Positions 55,802-63,475 of a stretch of DNA of 64,000 nt are shown one piece after another. A model generated the notes under the pieces. It was not told the origin of the DNA. It searched no databases and saw only the letters and a list, made by a program, of their open reading frames with translations. The position numbers and the translations under genes were made by a program. Source of the DNA: Bacteroidales bacterium (GTDB lineage Bacteria; Bacteroidota; Bacteroidia; Bacteroidales; P3); the NCBI GenBank assembly GCA_031263015.1, contig JAISGN010000012.1, forward strand, positions 1-64,000. The letters run 5' to 3'. How positions within the stretch are numbered: position 1 is the first letter of the stretch; each line of letters begins with the position of its first letter.

Positions 55802-56647
55802 ATGAAACATCACATCTTTAACTTGAAAGGACGCTTGCTGACTATCAATCAGCCTTTGGTGATGGGCATCGTTAATTTGACGGAAGACTCCTTTTATGAC
55901 GGCGGGGCATATCTTGATTTTGATGCGGCGATGCGGCGTTGCGAGCAGGTGATTGCAGAGGGCGGCGACATAATTGACTTAGGTGCTTGCTCAACACGTC
56001 CTAATGCTGAACTAATATCGGCAGAGGAGGAAACGAAACGCCTTTTGCCCGTGATAAAAGCAGTGAAGAGCAGATTCCCTCAAAGTATTATTTCCGTGGA
56101 TACTGTTTGGAGCGATGTGGTACGGGCTACCGTTGAAGCGGGAGCAGATATTATAAACGACATATCAGGAGGGCAATTTGACAAAGGTCTTTTTGAGGCG
56201 GTATCTCGCTGCAATGTGCCGTACATCCTTTGTCATACCCCCGCAACACCTGATAAAATGCAGCAGAATGCTCATTATGATAATTTGGTGCTTGACATCT
56301 GCAAGTACTTTTCTGATAAGATAGCGGTATTAAGGGATTTGGGAGTGCGGGATATTGTTCTTGACCTCGGCTTTGGCTTTGGTAAAACGTTGGAACATAA
56401 TTATGAGTTGCTCAAACGCCAAAAGGAGTTTGAGGTATTTGATTTGCCGATACTTACAGGCATATCTCGCAAAACCATGATTTGGAAACCGCTCGCTGTA
56501 ACGCCGCAAGAGGCTCTTAACGGCACGACATTTCTTCACGCTTTCGCACTTCAAAACGGTGCTTCAATCATTCGTGCCCACGATGTGAAGCAAGCGTGCG
56601 AGTGTGTGAAGCTTTACTCATTATATAATAAGGAATATAACAACTAA
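55802..56647 (+). CDS. folP: Dihydropteroate synthase
   Basis: A 281-residue DHPS of folate synthesis, joining p-aminobenzoate to the pterin pyrophosphate. Motifs are VMGIVNLTEDSFYDGG, IIDLGACSTRPNA, SVDTVWSDVVRATVEAGADIINDISGG, LGFGFGKTLEHNYELL, TGISRKTMIW and the terminal RAHDV. The ATG at 55802 (MKHHIFNLKG) is preferred over an in-frame TTG at 55778. It is followed after 4 bp by the diadenylate cyclase gene. Confidence 0.95.
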   Translation: MKHHIFNLKGRLLTINQPLVMGIVNLTEDSFYDGGAYLDFDAAMRRCEQVIAEGGDIIDLGACSTRPNAELISAEEETKRLLPVIKAVKSRFPQSIISVDTVWSDVVRATVEAGADIINDISGGQFDKGLFEAVSRCNVPYILCHTPATPDKMQQNAHYDNLVLDICKYFSDKIAVLRDLGVRDIVLDLGFGFGKTLEHNYELLKRQKEFEVFDLPILTGISRKTMIWKPLAVTPQEALNGTTFLHAFALQNGASIIRAHDVKQACECVKLYSLYNKEYNN

Positions 56648-56651
56648 AATT

Positions 56652-57452
56652 ATGATACTGACAACAATTTTCCCATTTCACAACTTTAGAGACTTCATTG
56701 ACGTAATTCTTGTGGTGTTTATCTTTTTCGGAATCTACAAACTGATTAAGGGAACGACCGCTCGTAGTATTTTTATCGGCGTTATAGCGATTTATATCTT
56801 CTGGAAAGTAGTTTCTTATTTGAAATTACAGTATTTAAGTGAGATTATGGGGGGCTTTATCTCGGTAGGAATCATCGCAATGATTATAATATTTCAGCCG
56901 GAGATAAGAGCGTTCCTCAATATGATAGGTTCAAAGATACTTGTTAAGCGAAGATACAAATGGTTGTTCAGAAAAGCAAAGCCGACTAAGGTTCGCAATC
57001 TGGATACTACTGCTTTGGTGCAGGCTTGCGGGCATATGTCGCATTCTTTCTGCGGAGCGTTGATTGTTATCTGCCGAACAGACAAATTAGAAGAAGTTAT
57101 AATGTCGGGAGAAGCCTTTGAGGCACAGATAAACGCTCAATTGATTGAAACAATCTTTTTTAAGAATACGCCCTTACACGATGGGGCGCTGATAATTGAC
57201 GGCAACAGAGTAAGGGCTGCTCGTTGCATTTTGCCGGTTAGCCATAGTAAGGAAATACCTGTTAATTACGGCTTGCGGCATCGGTCTGCTGTCGGCATAA
57301 CAGAAGATTCCGATGCCGTAGCAGTTATTGTCAGTGAGCAGACAGGACGTATCTCTATTGCCGAAGCAGGTATTATAACGGAGAATGTAACTCTTACCGC
57401 CCTGCAAGAGTATTTGGACAAAACCTTTAATCCTAATTTTACACAGGAATAA
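56652..57452 (+). CDS. dacA: Membrane diadenylate cyclase (CdaA/DacA type)
   Basis: A 266-residue protein with about three N-terminal membrane segments and a DAC domain that makes cyclic di-AMP from two ATP. Catalytic motifs are PLHDGALIIDGNRV (DGA, near residue 177) and YGLRHRSAVGITE (RHR, near 211-213). The downstream partner of Firmicutes cdaA operons (cdaR, glmM) is absent; folP precedes it and an orphan HATPase gene follows after 13 bp. Confidence 0.95.
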   Translation: MILTTIFPFHNFRDFIDVILVVFIFFGIYKLIKGTTARSIFIGVIAIYIFWKVVSYLKLQYLSEIMGGFISVGIIAMIIIFQPEIRAFLNMIGSKILVKRRYKWLFRKAKPTKVRNLDTTALVQACGHMSHSFCGALIVICRTDKLEEVIMSGEAFEAQINAQLIETIFFKNTPLHDGALIIDGNRVRAARCILPVSHSKEIPVNYGLRHRSAVGITEDSDAVAVIVSEQTGRISIAEAGIITENVTLTALQEYLDKTFNPNFTQE

Positions 57453-57465
57453 GATAATACGGCGT

Positions 57466-58014
57466 ATGAAAGACTTATCAATGCACGTTTTGGACTTATT
57501 GGCGAATTCTACCGTTGTTGGCAGCACACGAATTGACCTCAACGTGAAGGATAGTCTCAAAGAAAATGTTTATTCCTTTGAAATAATAGACAACGGCAAA
57601 GGAATGTCGCCGTCATTGTTGGCAAAAGTAACCGATCCCTACACAACAACACGCTCAACCCGCAAAGTAGGTTTGGGATTGCCGCTTGTGAAGATGAATT
57701 GTGAGCAATGCAATGGAGGCTTTGACTTAAAGAGCGAATTGGGAGCAGGTACTGTTTTACGCTTTTGGTTTGAGCATAACAATATTGACAGACCTCCGTT
57801 GGGCGATTTGGCGGATGCGATTGTTTTTACGGCGGCTATGAATGAGCAAATAAGGTTTGTATATACGCATACGACCGATGATGGGACTTATGTCTTTGAT
57901 ACCGATGAGATAAAGAGCGTTCTGGATGGTATGAGCCTGAATAATGCCGATATAATCAAGGCTCTGCGGGATATGATCAACGAAAATTTAAAGGAAATCA
58001 AGGCTAATCAATAG
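57466..58014 (+). CDS. Stand-alone HATPase_c ATP-binding protein
   Basis: A 182-residue protein with a GHKL ATPase domain: N box HVLDLLANSTVVGS, G1 box IDNGKGMSP, G2 region TRKVGLGLPLVKMNCEQCNGGFDLKSELGAGTVLRFWF. No dimerisation/phosphoacceptor domain and no membrane segment are present, so it is not a complete histidine kinase. The C-terminal 60 residues are unassigned. It could be a serine kinase or anti-sigma-like regulator. It lies 13 bp after the diadenylate cyclase gene and is probably in the folP operon. Confidence 0.82.
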   Translation: MKDLSMHVLDLLANSTVVGSTRIDLNVKDSLKENVYSFEIIDNGKGMSPSLLAKVTDPYTTTRSTRKVGLGLPLVKMNCEQCNGGFDLKSELGAGTVLRFWFEHNNIDRPPLGDLADAIVFTAAMNEQIRFVYTHTTDDGTYVFDTDEIKSVLDGMSLNNADIIKALRDMINENLKEIKANQ

Positions 58015-58018
58015 CAAA

Positions 58019-58264
58019 TCAAAGTTCGTCCAACAGATTCTTGTTAATCTCAAGAATGGAATGCTGTTTGTCTTTTTCGCAAGGCGTATTCATATCTTTC
58101 TTACCGCACAAGCATCCTTGTCTTTCGCCCGTGTAAGGGTCGCAAGAGGCACATGAGCGTTTGAATTCGCCGTTTTTTTTCAACAAAATCTTGATTCCCA
58201 ATCCTGCAAAGCAAAGAAGCAAAACGGCAAGCACCATTATAAACACAAGAAACAATGTTTTCAT
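58019..58264 (-). CDS. Small cysteine-rich membrane protein
   Basis: An 81-residue protein with one N-terminal membrane helix (LFLVFIMVLAVLLLCFAGLGI) and a short soluble tail with five cysteines (CASC, GCLCG and one C later), a possible metal or disulfide site. I do not recognise a family. It begins 2 bp after the dtd stop and is probably the last gene of the rsgA-dtd unit; tight coupling and a clear membrane helix make it a credible gene. It converges with the HATPase gene 4 bp away. Confidence 0.72.
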   Translation of the reverse strand: MKTLFLVFIMVLAVLLLCFAGLGIKILLKKNGEFKRSCASCDPYTGERQGCLCGKKDMNTPCEKDKQHSILEINKNLLDEL

Positions 58265-58266
58265 AT

Positions 58267-58713
58267 TTAGAAACGAAGTTTTGAATCAATAATTATTGTA
58301 ACCGGTCCGTCATTAGCAATATTTACCAGCATATCTGCACCGAAACATCCCGTTTTTACATCAATAGAATACTCGGAAATGAAGTATTGCACAAATTTAT
58401 CGTACATCGGTTCGGATATTTCACGCTTTGCCGCCAGCAAATACGTAGGTCGGTTGCCTTTTTTAGTAGAAGCGTGAAGTGTAAAGTTACTTACTATCAT
58501 TAATTCGGCATTTACGTCCGACAAAGAGAGATTCATGACGCCGTTTTCGTCAAATATGCGCATATTAACAATCTTTTGTGCCAACCAAACAATGTCTTCC
58601 TGTGTGTCTGCTTCCTCTACCGATACCAAAACGACCAATCCTTTGCCGATTTGGGCTTTTTGCTCGCCCACAATGACCTCTGCCTGTTTTACTCTTTGAA
58701 TCACGGCTCTCAT
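58267..58713 (-). CDS. dtd: D-aminoacyl-tRNA deacylase
   Basis: A 148-residue DTD that frees tRNAs charged with D-amino acids. Family motifs are MRAVIQRVKQAEVIV at the N terminus, VSNFTLHASTKKGNRP (the SxFTL motif appears as SNFTL) and the C-terminal NDGPVTI, corresponding to the cross-subunit NxGPVT/Gly-cisPro motif. It overlaps the end of rsgA by 4 bp. Confidence 0.94.
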   Translation of the reverse strand: MRAVIQRVKQAEVIVGEQKAQIGKGLVVLVSVEEADTQEDIVWLAQKIVNMRIFDENGVMNLSLSDVNAELMIVSNFTLHASTKKGNRPTYLLAAKREISEPMYDKFVQYFISEYSIDVKTGCFGADMLVNIANDGPVTIIIDSKLRF

Positions 58714-59621
58714 AAGTAGTCCTCCATCATTTTTAAGTAACTATCATATCTTTCAGGTGCTATTTCCTCATTTTCCAACGCCTTTATAACTGCACAATGC
58801 GGCTCATGCAGATGAGTACAGTTGGCAAACCTGCAATCTTTTAAGCGACTGCGAAATTCAGGAAAGAACATAGCAAGTTCTTCCTTCTTTATAGCCGTCA
58901 GACCGAAGGCTTTGATGCCGGGAGTGTCTATTACGGCGGTATAATCGTTGAGAAAAAGCATTTTAGAAAAGGTTGTAGTGTGTTTTCCCTTTTGATAAGT
59001 GTCGGAAATGTTGCCTTCTTTAAGATTGAACGAAGGATTGAGGGCATTAAGCAAAGCAGACTTGCCGACACCTGAGTTTCCGGAAAACAGAGAGGTCTTT
59101 CCGTTTAATTCTTCTCTCAATTCGTCAATACCTTCTTTGGTATGAGCCGACAGAAACCTTACTTCATAACCCGCTTGTGAATAGATATATTTCAGAATTA
59201 AAGCATCCTCAATTTCTTTCGGCGTAAGTATGTCTTTTTTATTAATGATAATCGTAACAGGAACACCAAACGCTTCGGAGGAAACAAGAAAGCGGTCAAT
59301 GAAAGAAAATAACGTTACGGGATTTGATACATTTACGATGAGATAACTGCAATCCACATTTGCCGCAATTATATGTATGCTCTTGGAAAGCTTAGTTGAT
59401 TGCCTGACAACATAATTTCGCCGCTCCATTACCTTGATTACCGACCCTGAACCTGTCTTTGAGTCGTATATTATCTCAACATAATCGCCTACTGCAACGG
59501 GATTGGTGGAAGAAATGTCTTTCTGACGCAATTTTCCTTGCAAAATACAACTTATATCGCCATATTCCTTAGTCTTTACCAACGAATGATAACCTCTTGT
59601 CTCAATTACTTTTCCCGTCAT
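58710..59621 (-). CDS. rsgA: Ribosome small-subunit-dependent GTPase RsgA
   Basis: A 303-residue circularly permuted GTPase that helps 30S subunit maturation. Motif order is G4 (IINKKD) before G1 (FSGNSGVGKSALLNAL, near residue 180) and G3 (DTPGIKAFGL), as expected for RsgA. An OB-fold precedes, and a zinc-binding C..C.H..C set (CRFANCTHLHEPHC) ends the protein. It lies directly after the tRNA-His terminator on the same strand and overlaps dtd by 4 bp. Confidence 0.95.
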   Translation of the reverse strand: MTGKVIETRGYHSLVKTKEYGDISCILQGKLRQKDISSTNPVAVGDYVEIIYDSKTGSGSVIKVMERRNYVVRQSTKLSKSIHIIAANVDCSYLIVNVSNPVTLFSFIDRFLVSSEAFGVPVTIIINKKDILTPKEIEDALILKYIYSQAGYEVRFLSAHTKEGIDELREELNGKTSLFSGNSGVGKSALLNALNPSFNLKEGNISDTYQKGKHTTTFSKMLFLNDYTAVIDTPGIKAFGLTAIKKEELAMFFPEFRSRLKDCRFANCTHLHEPHCAVIKALENEEIAPERYDSYLKMMEDYL

Positions 59622-59634
59622 CTTGATATATAAA

Positions 59635-59665
59635 GAAAAAGGACTAATTCATTACCAATTAGTCC
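59635..59665 (-). terminator. Intrinsic terminator of tRNA-His
   Basis: On the minus strand GGACTAATT and AATTAGTCC form a perfect 9-bp stem with a 7-nt loop followed by TTTTTC. It lies just beyond the tRNA 3' end and 14 nt before the rsgA start. Confidence 0.85.
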
Positions 59666-59676
59666 CCTTATATTTG

Positions 59677-59751
59677 GGTGGAAGATGGGACTCGAACCCA
59701 CGACCCTCAGAACCACAATCTGATGCTCTAACCAGCTGAGCTACATCCACC
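59677..59751 (-). tRNA. tRNA-His (anticodon GTG)
   Basis: A full cloverleaf on the minus strand: acceptor GTGGATG/CTTCCAC (one T-T mismatch), D arm GCTC..GAGC, anticodon stem TCAGA/TCTGA with loop TTGTGGT (anticodon GTG), and T arm with GGTTCGAGTCC. An encoded extra 5' G opposite discriminator C fits the tRNA-His identity G-1:C73. CCA is not encoded. Confidence 0.96.
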
Positions 59752-59763
59752 GTTTTAGGGCTG

Positions 59764-59771
59764 CAAAAGTA
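59764..59771 (-). promoter_or_regulatory. Promoter of tRNA-His (-7 and -33)
   Basis: TACTTTTG on the minus strand (CAAAAGTA on plus) lies 12 bp before the tRNA 5' end. A TTTG on the minus strand (CAAA at 59792-59795) 20 bp upstream fits the -33 element. Confidence 0.78.
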
Positions 59772-59867
59772 CAACCTTTTTTTGGAATATGCAAATAAAA
59801 CGCTCTTCAACCTTAAAAGGTGCGTGGTTTGCTTTTTTACATTGCAATAATGTTTGCAAGTATAGAA

Positions 59868-62384
59868 TTAACCGCACTTACTCCAGCCGCAAGAGTTGCA
59901 TTGCTTGCAACCATTGGTGAATATAATTTTTTCTCCGCAAGTAGGACATGTTTCTCCTTCAATAATAATGCCGTCTTTTATGTAATTCTTTAACGCACGT
60001 ACTATACCATTTTTCCATGTGTTGATAGTATCGGTATCAAGGTTGAGTTTAGAGATAAGATCTATTACATTAGGAATAGGCATGCCGTGTCTAAGAATAC
60101 CTGATATGAGTTTAGCATAATTCCAGTACTCTTTCTTGAACAAACGTGAGAGACCCTCAAACTGTACGTTGTATCCGTCGGCATCTTTGTATTGAAAATC
60201 ATAACGAGCTGGCTTATCCTTTTCCTTAACTCTGACAACCCATCCCTTTGTTACCTTATCCGACAGTGCAGGGAAGGAGTCCGCCTTACCACTGAATATT
60301 TCATAAGGGCGTCCGTTGTAAATACCGACCACAGCCACCCATTTCTCATTTTCATTGTTGAATCTGATGACGTCAGCCTCCAATTTGGCGGGACGTTTCG
60401 GTGCATTAGTTTCCTTAAAGGTGGAATCGGATTTTTTTGTGCTTAATACGGAATTGCGTGAGCCGTCTCTATAAATAGTCATGCCCTTACAACCGCTTTC
60501 CCATGCCGTTTGATAAATTTCTTTGACTATTTTCTCACTTGTTTTCTCGGGAAGATTGACCGTAACTGAGATAGAATGATCCACCCACTTCTGAATAGCA
60601 CCCTGCATCTTTACTTTGCTCACCCAATCTATGCAATCCGATGTAGCGTTATAGTAAGGCGATTTCTTAATTATTTCCTGTAATTGTTCGTCTGTTGCAT
60701 TCGTCAAGTCAAAACCATTCATCGTTGCCCATAATTCAAACTTATGATGAAGCACTCTGTACGTTTCCCAAGCCTGACCGTTGTTATCCGTGAAGGCAAC
60801 CTTGGCAGAAGTGTCATGAGGGTTGATTTTCTTGTTGCGATAGTAGAAAATCTGAAATGCAGGCTCTATTCCGGAAGAAGTTTGCGAACAAATGCTTACA
60901 CTACCTGTCGGAGCAATGGTCAGAAGTGCTATATTGCGTCTGCCGAACTTCACCATATCCTCATACAACTTATTATCGGCGGATTTTAAACGCATAATAA
61001 ACGGATTCTTTTCTTCCAAAGCAGCATCAAAAATAGGGAACGCTCCTCTGTCTTTTGCCATCATAACGGAAGAACGATATGCCGAACAAGCCAAAGCTTT
61101 TTGTACCTCAACGGCAAAGGCAGTTGCTTCATCGGAACCATACCTTAAGCCCATAGCAGCAAGCATATCTCCTTCGGCAGTGATGCCAAAACCAGTTCTT
61201 CTGCCTTCTAAGCATTTCATTTTGATGTTTAGCCATAGGTTTTTCTCAACTCGCTTTATGTCTTCGCCCTCAGGGTCACTTTCAATCTTCGCAAGAATCT
61301 TATCAATCTTCTCAAGCTCCAAATCAATTAAGTCATCCATCAGTTTTTGTCCCATTTCAACGTGAGATTTGAAGAGTTCAAAGTCAAATTCCGCCTCTTT
61401 GGTGAACGGATTCCTTACGTATGAGAAAAGATTTATTGCTAACAGCCTGCAAGAATCATAAGCGCATAAAGGTATTTCGCCGCAAGGATTGGTTGAAATG
61501 GTCTTAAAACCGAACGAATCATAACAATCGGGTACGGATTCCCTTATAATAGTATCCCAAAACAGCACTCCCGGTTCCGCAGACAGCCAAGCATTATGAA
61601 TAATCTTTTCCCATAGCTTCCCGGCATCAATTTTCTTGGTAACGATAGGCTGTTTGCTATTCACAGGGAACTGTTGCACGTAAGGCTTACCGCTAATAAC
61701 ACATCGCATAAACTCATCATCAATCTTCACAGAGACGTTTGCGCCGGTTATTTTGTCCTTTGCCGTTTTTGCATCAATGAAATCTTCAACGTCAGGGTGC
61801 TTTACGGATATTGAAAGCATCAAGGCGCCGCGTCTTCCGCCCTGTGCCACTTCGTTTGTAGTGTTTGAGTACCTCTCCATGAAAGGAACAATGCCGGTAG
61901 AGGACAAAGCAGAATTTTTAACGGGCGATTCCTTAGGACGAATGTGCGAAAGGTCGTGTCCGACTCCCCCTCTGCGCTTCATTAACTGCACTTGCTCTTC
62001 GTCAATCTTCAGAATACCGCCGTAAGAGTCGCTTTCGCCGTTATTACCTATCACAAAACAATTTGATAATGAGACAATCTGAAAATTATTGCCTATTCCG
62101 CTCATCGGACTTCCCTGAGGAATGATATATTTGAAGTCTTTGAACAATTCATACAGCGTTTGCTCGTCCAGAGGGTTCTTATACTTTGCCTCAATCCTTG
62201 CGAACTCTCTTGCCAAACGCCGATGCATATCGTCGGGATTTAGTTCATAGACATTATTATTATCTCTTAATGCATACTTATCAATCCATACTCCCGCAGC
62301 CATTGCATCCCCGTGAAAGTAATCAAGGCTTGACTTTGTTACATCAGCCAAATCCTTTGCCATAAGGTAGTTATCTTGTTCCAT
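59868..62384 (-). CDS. nrdJ: Adenosylcobalamin-dependent ribonucleotide reductase (class II)
   Basis: An 838-residue class II reductase that makes deoxynucleotides with vitamin B12 instead of oxygen. Motifs are SLSNCFVIGN (first redox Cys), ISTNPCGEIPLCAYDSC (active-site Cys/Glu) and LTIAPTGSVSICSQTSSGIEP. A C-terminal cysteine tail CPTCGEK..CKQCNSCGWSKCG probably serves as the redox shuttle or zinc site. No NrdB or NrdG is adjacent. It has its own promoter and is not obviously preceded by a cobalamin riboswitch. Confidence 0.95.
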   Translation of the reverse strand: MEQDNYLMAKDLADVTKSSLDYFHGDAMAAGVWIDKYALRDNNNVYELNPDDMHRRLAREFARIEAKYKNPLDEQTLYELFKDFKYIIPQGSPMSGIGNNFQIVSLSNCFVIGNNGESDSYGGILKIDEEQVQLMKRRGGVGHDLSHIRPKESPVKNSALSSTGIVPFMERYSNTTNEVAQGGRRGALMLSISVKHPDVEDFIDAKTAKDKITGANVSVKIDDEFMRCVISGKPYVQQFPVNSKQPIVTKKIDAGKLWEKIIHNAWLSAEPGVLFWDTIIRESVPDCYDSFGFKTISTNPCGEIPLCAYDSCRLLAINLFSYVRNPFTKEAEFDFELFKSHVEMGQKLMDDLIDLELEKIDKILAKIESDPEGEDIKRVEKNLWLNIKMKCLEGRRTGFGITAEGDMLAAMGLRYGSDEATAFAVEVQKALACSAYRSSVMMAKDRGAFPIFDAALEEKNPFIMRLKSADNKLYEDMVKFGRRNIALLTIAPTGSVSICSQTSSGIEPAFQIFYYRNKKINPHDTSAKVAFTDNNGQAWETYRVLHHKFELWATMNGFDLTNATDEQLQEIIKKSPYYNATSDCIDWVSKVKMQGAIQKWVDHSISVTVNLPEKTSEKIVKEIYQTAWESGCKGMTIYRDGSRNSVLSTKKSDSTFKETNAPKRPAKLEADVIRFNNENEKWVAVVGIYNGRPYEIFSGKADSFPALSDKVTKGWVVRVKEKDKPARYDFQYKDADGYNVQFEGLSRLFKKEYWNYAKLISGILRHGMPIPNVIDLISKLNLDTDTINTWKNGIVRALKNYIKDGIIIEGETCPTCGEKIIFTNGCKQCNSCGWSKCG

Positions 62385-62424
62385 CGTTTTAGTTGTATTT
62401 GTTTGAATTAAGGAATCCGAGCAG

Positions 62425-62432
62425 CAAAATTA
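62425..62432 (-). promoter_or_regulatory. Putative -7 promoter element for nrdJ
   Basis: TAATTTTG on the minus strand (CAAAATTA on plus) lies 40 bp before the nrdJ start codon. Confidence 0.65.
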
Positions 62433-62657
62433 CCTTTCCGTTTTTCAAAAAGAACATCCGAAGCAAAGAAGTTTTGCACAAAATTTGTTGAAAACTTATA
62501 AGACCCCAATCAAGCCAAACTATATCAATATGTTTTGTCAAAACGTTAATTTTTTTTAAGATTTCGGCGTTTGCAAATCTCATTTTATTTTTGTACATAG
62601 GGCTTTCGCCGCAAGGATATCAAATATCGTTATCGCCTGATAAAGAAGCGTTAAGAT

Positions 62658-63202
62658 AAAATTACAGAAAAAACTCACAAAAGCAACTTACAGAAAAAAT
62701 TCAACCTCGTTTCAACGCCTCAAAACGCCGTTTTTCAAAAATAAGGGCTTAAAAAAGGGCATTTTTTAGCAGTTTTGAAGGCGGTTTTTCGCCGTTTTGC
62801 CAAAATATTCCTTCCTTCCGTTCCCACGAAATCAAGCTTTAGAACTCTATAATCAAGCTTTAGAATTCTATAATCAAATTACAGCGTTCTGAAAGCAAGT
62901 TTCAGCGTTCCGAAAGCAAATAATGTCTGTGCGACACGCACTTTCAGGATTTTGAAGTCAAATTTTAGGGTTTTTAAAGCAAATTCCCTGTGAATAAGGC
63001 TTTTGAATGCGGTTGCGGATGCTGATTATGCTCAGAAAAAACGTCTCTTCAAATTTTTAAGACGGCACTTTTGTCCAACCGAAGGTCGTTCGTGGCTCTA
63101 CGGGCTTCGTATGGCGTTTTTGGAATTTGCGATGGCGATTTTGGAAACTTATACAAAAAATTGTAAAGTTCATTTGCGGGGGGTCTTGCAAGGAATCTGT
63201 AA
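62658..63202 (+). repeat. Long inverted repeat, copy 2 (about 545 bp)
   Basis: This is the reverse-complement partner of 54599-55120. It begins with AAATTACAGAAAAAACTC and ends at AGGAATCTGTAA. Between GAAAGCAA and GATTTTGAAG it has 28 bp where copy 1 has 7, a gain of exactly 21 bp that carries GTGCGACACGCAC. Runs of CAAGCTTTAGAA-type words at 21-bp spacing are visible around 62830-62900. Confidence 0.93.
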
Positions 63203-63410
63203 TTTTATATGGCGTTTCGTTCGGACGTTATTTGATGGCATTGCGGCGGAAGCAAATAATATCGGTGCGATACGCACTTTCGCACCGATATTATTTGTTG
63301 TATTGGCAATGAAAGCAAATAATATTGTGGCGGAAGCAAAAAATATCGGTGTGATACGCACTATTGTCGGTATGATACGCACTTATACGGCGTTGGCACT
63401 TGATATTGTA
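63203..63410. repeat. 21-bp modular array beyond copy 2
   Basis: Consecutive 21-bp modules can be read from about 63239 to 63400. They include ATATCGGTGCGATACGCAC, its reverse form (GCACCGATATTATTTG), GGCGGAAGCAAA (twice) and ATATCGGTGTGATACGCAC. The GTGCGnnnCGCAC dyad is present. The gap 62385-63475 contains only the nrdJ promoter, the long repeat, this array and the mtaB promoter. Confidence 0.88.
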
Positions 63411-63442
63411 AGTATGAAATGAGTATTTAGGAGTTTTTTGCT

Positions 63443-63450
63443 TACTTTTG
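63443..63450 (+). promoter_or_regulatory. Putative -7 promoter element for mtaB
   Basis: TACTTTTG matches TAnnTTTG and lies 25 bp before the mtaB ATG at 63476. Confidence 0.7.
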
Positions 63451-63475
63451 CCGTCCTCAAAGATGCATAAACATA

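Noticed and set aside
62385-62640. Cobalamin riboswitch upstream of nrdJ
   Set aside because: I looked for a B12-box-like core and extended leader because nrdJ is B12-dependent. The promoter box lies 40 bp from the start and no conserved element is visible.
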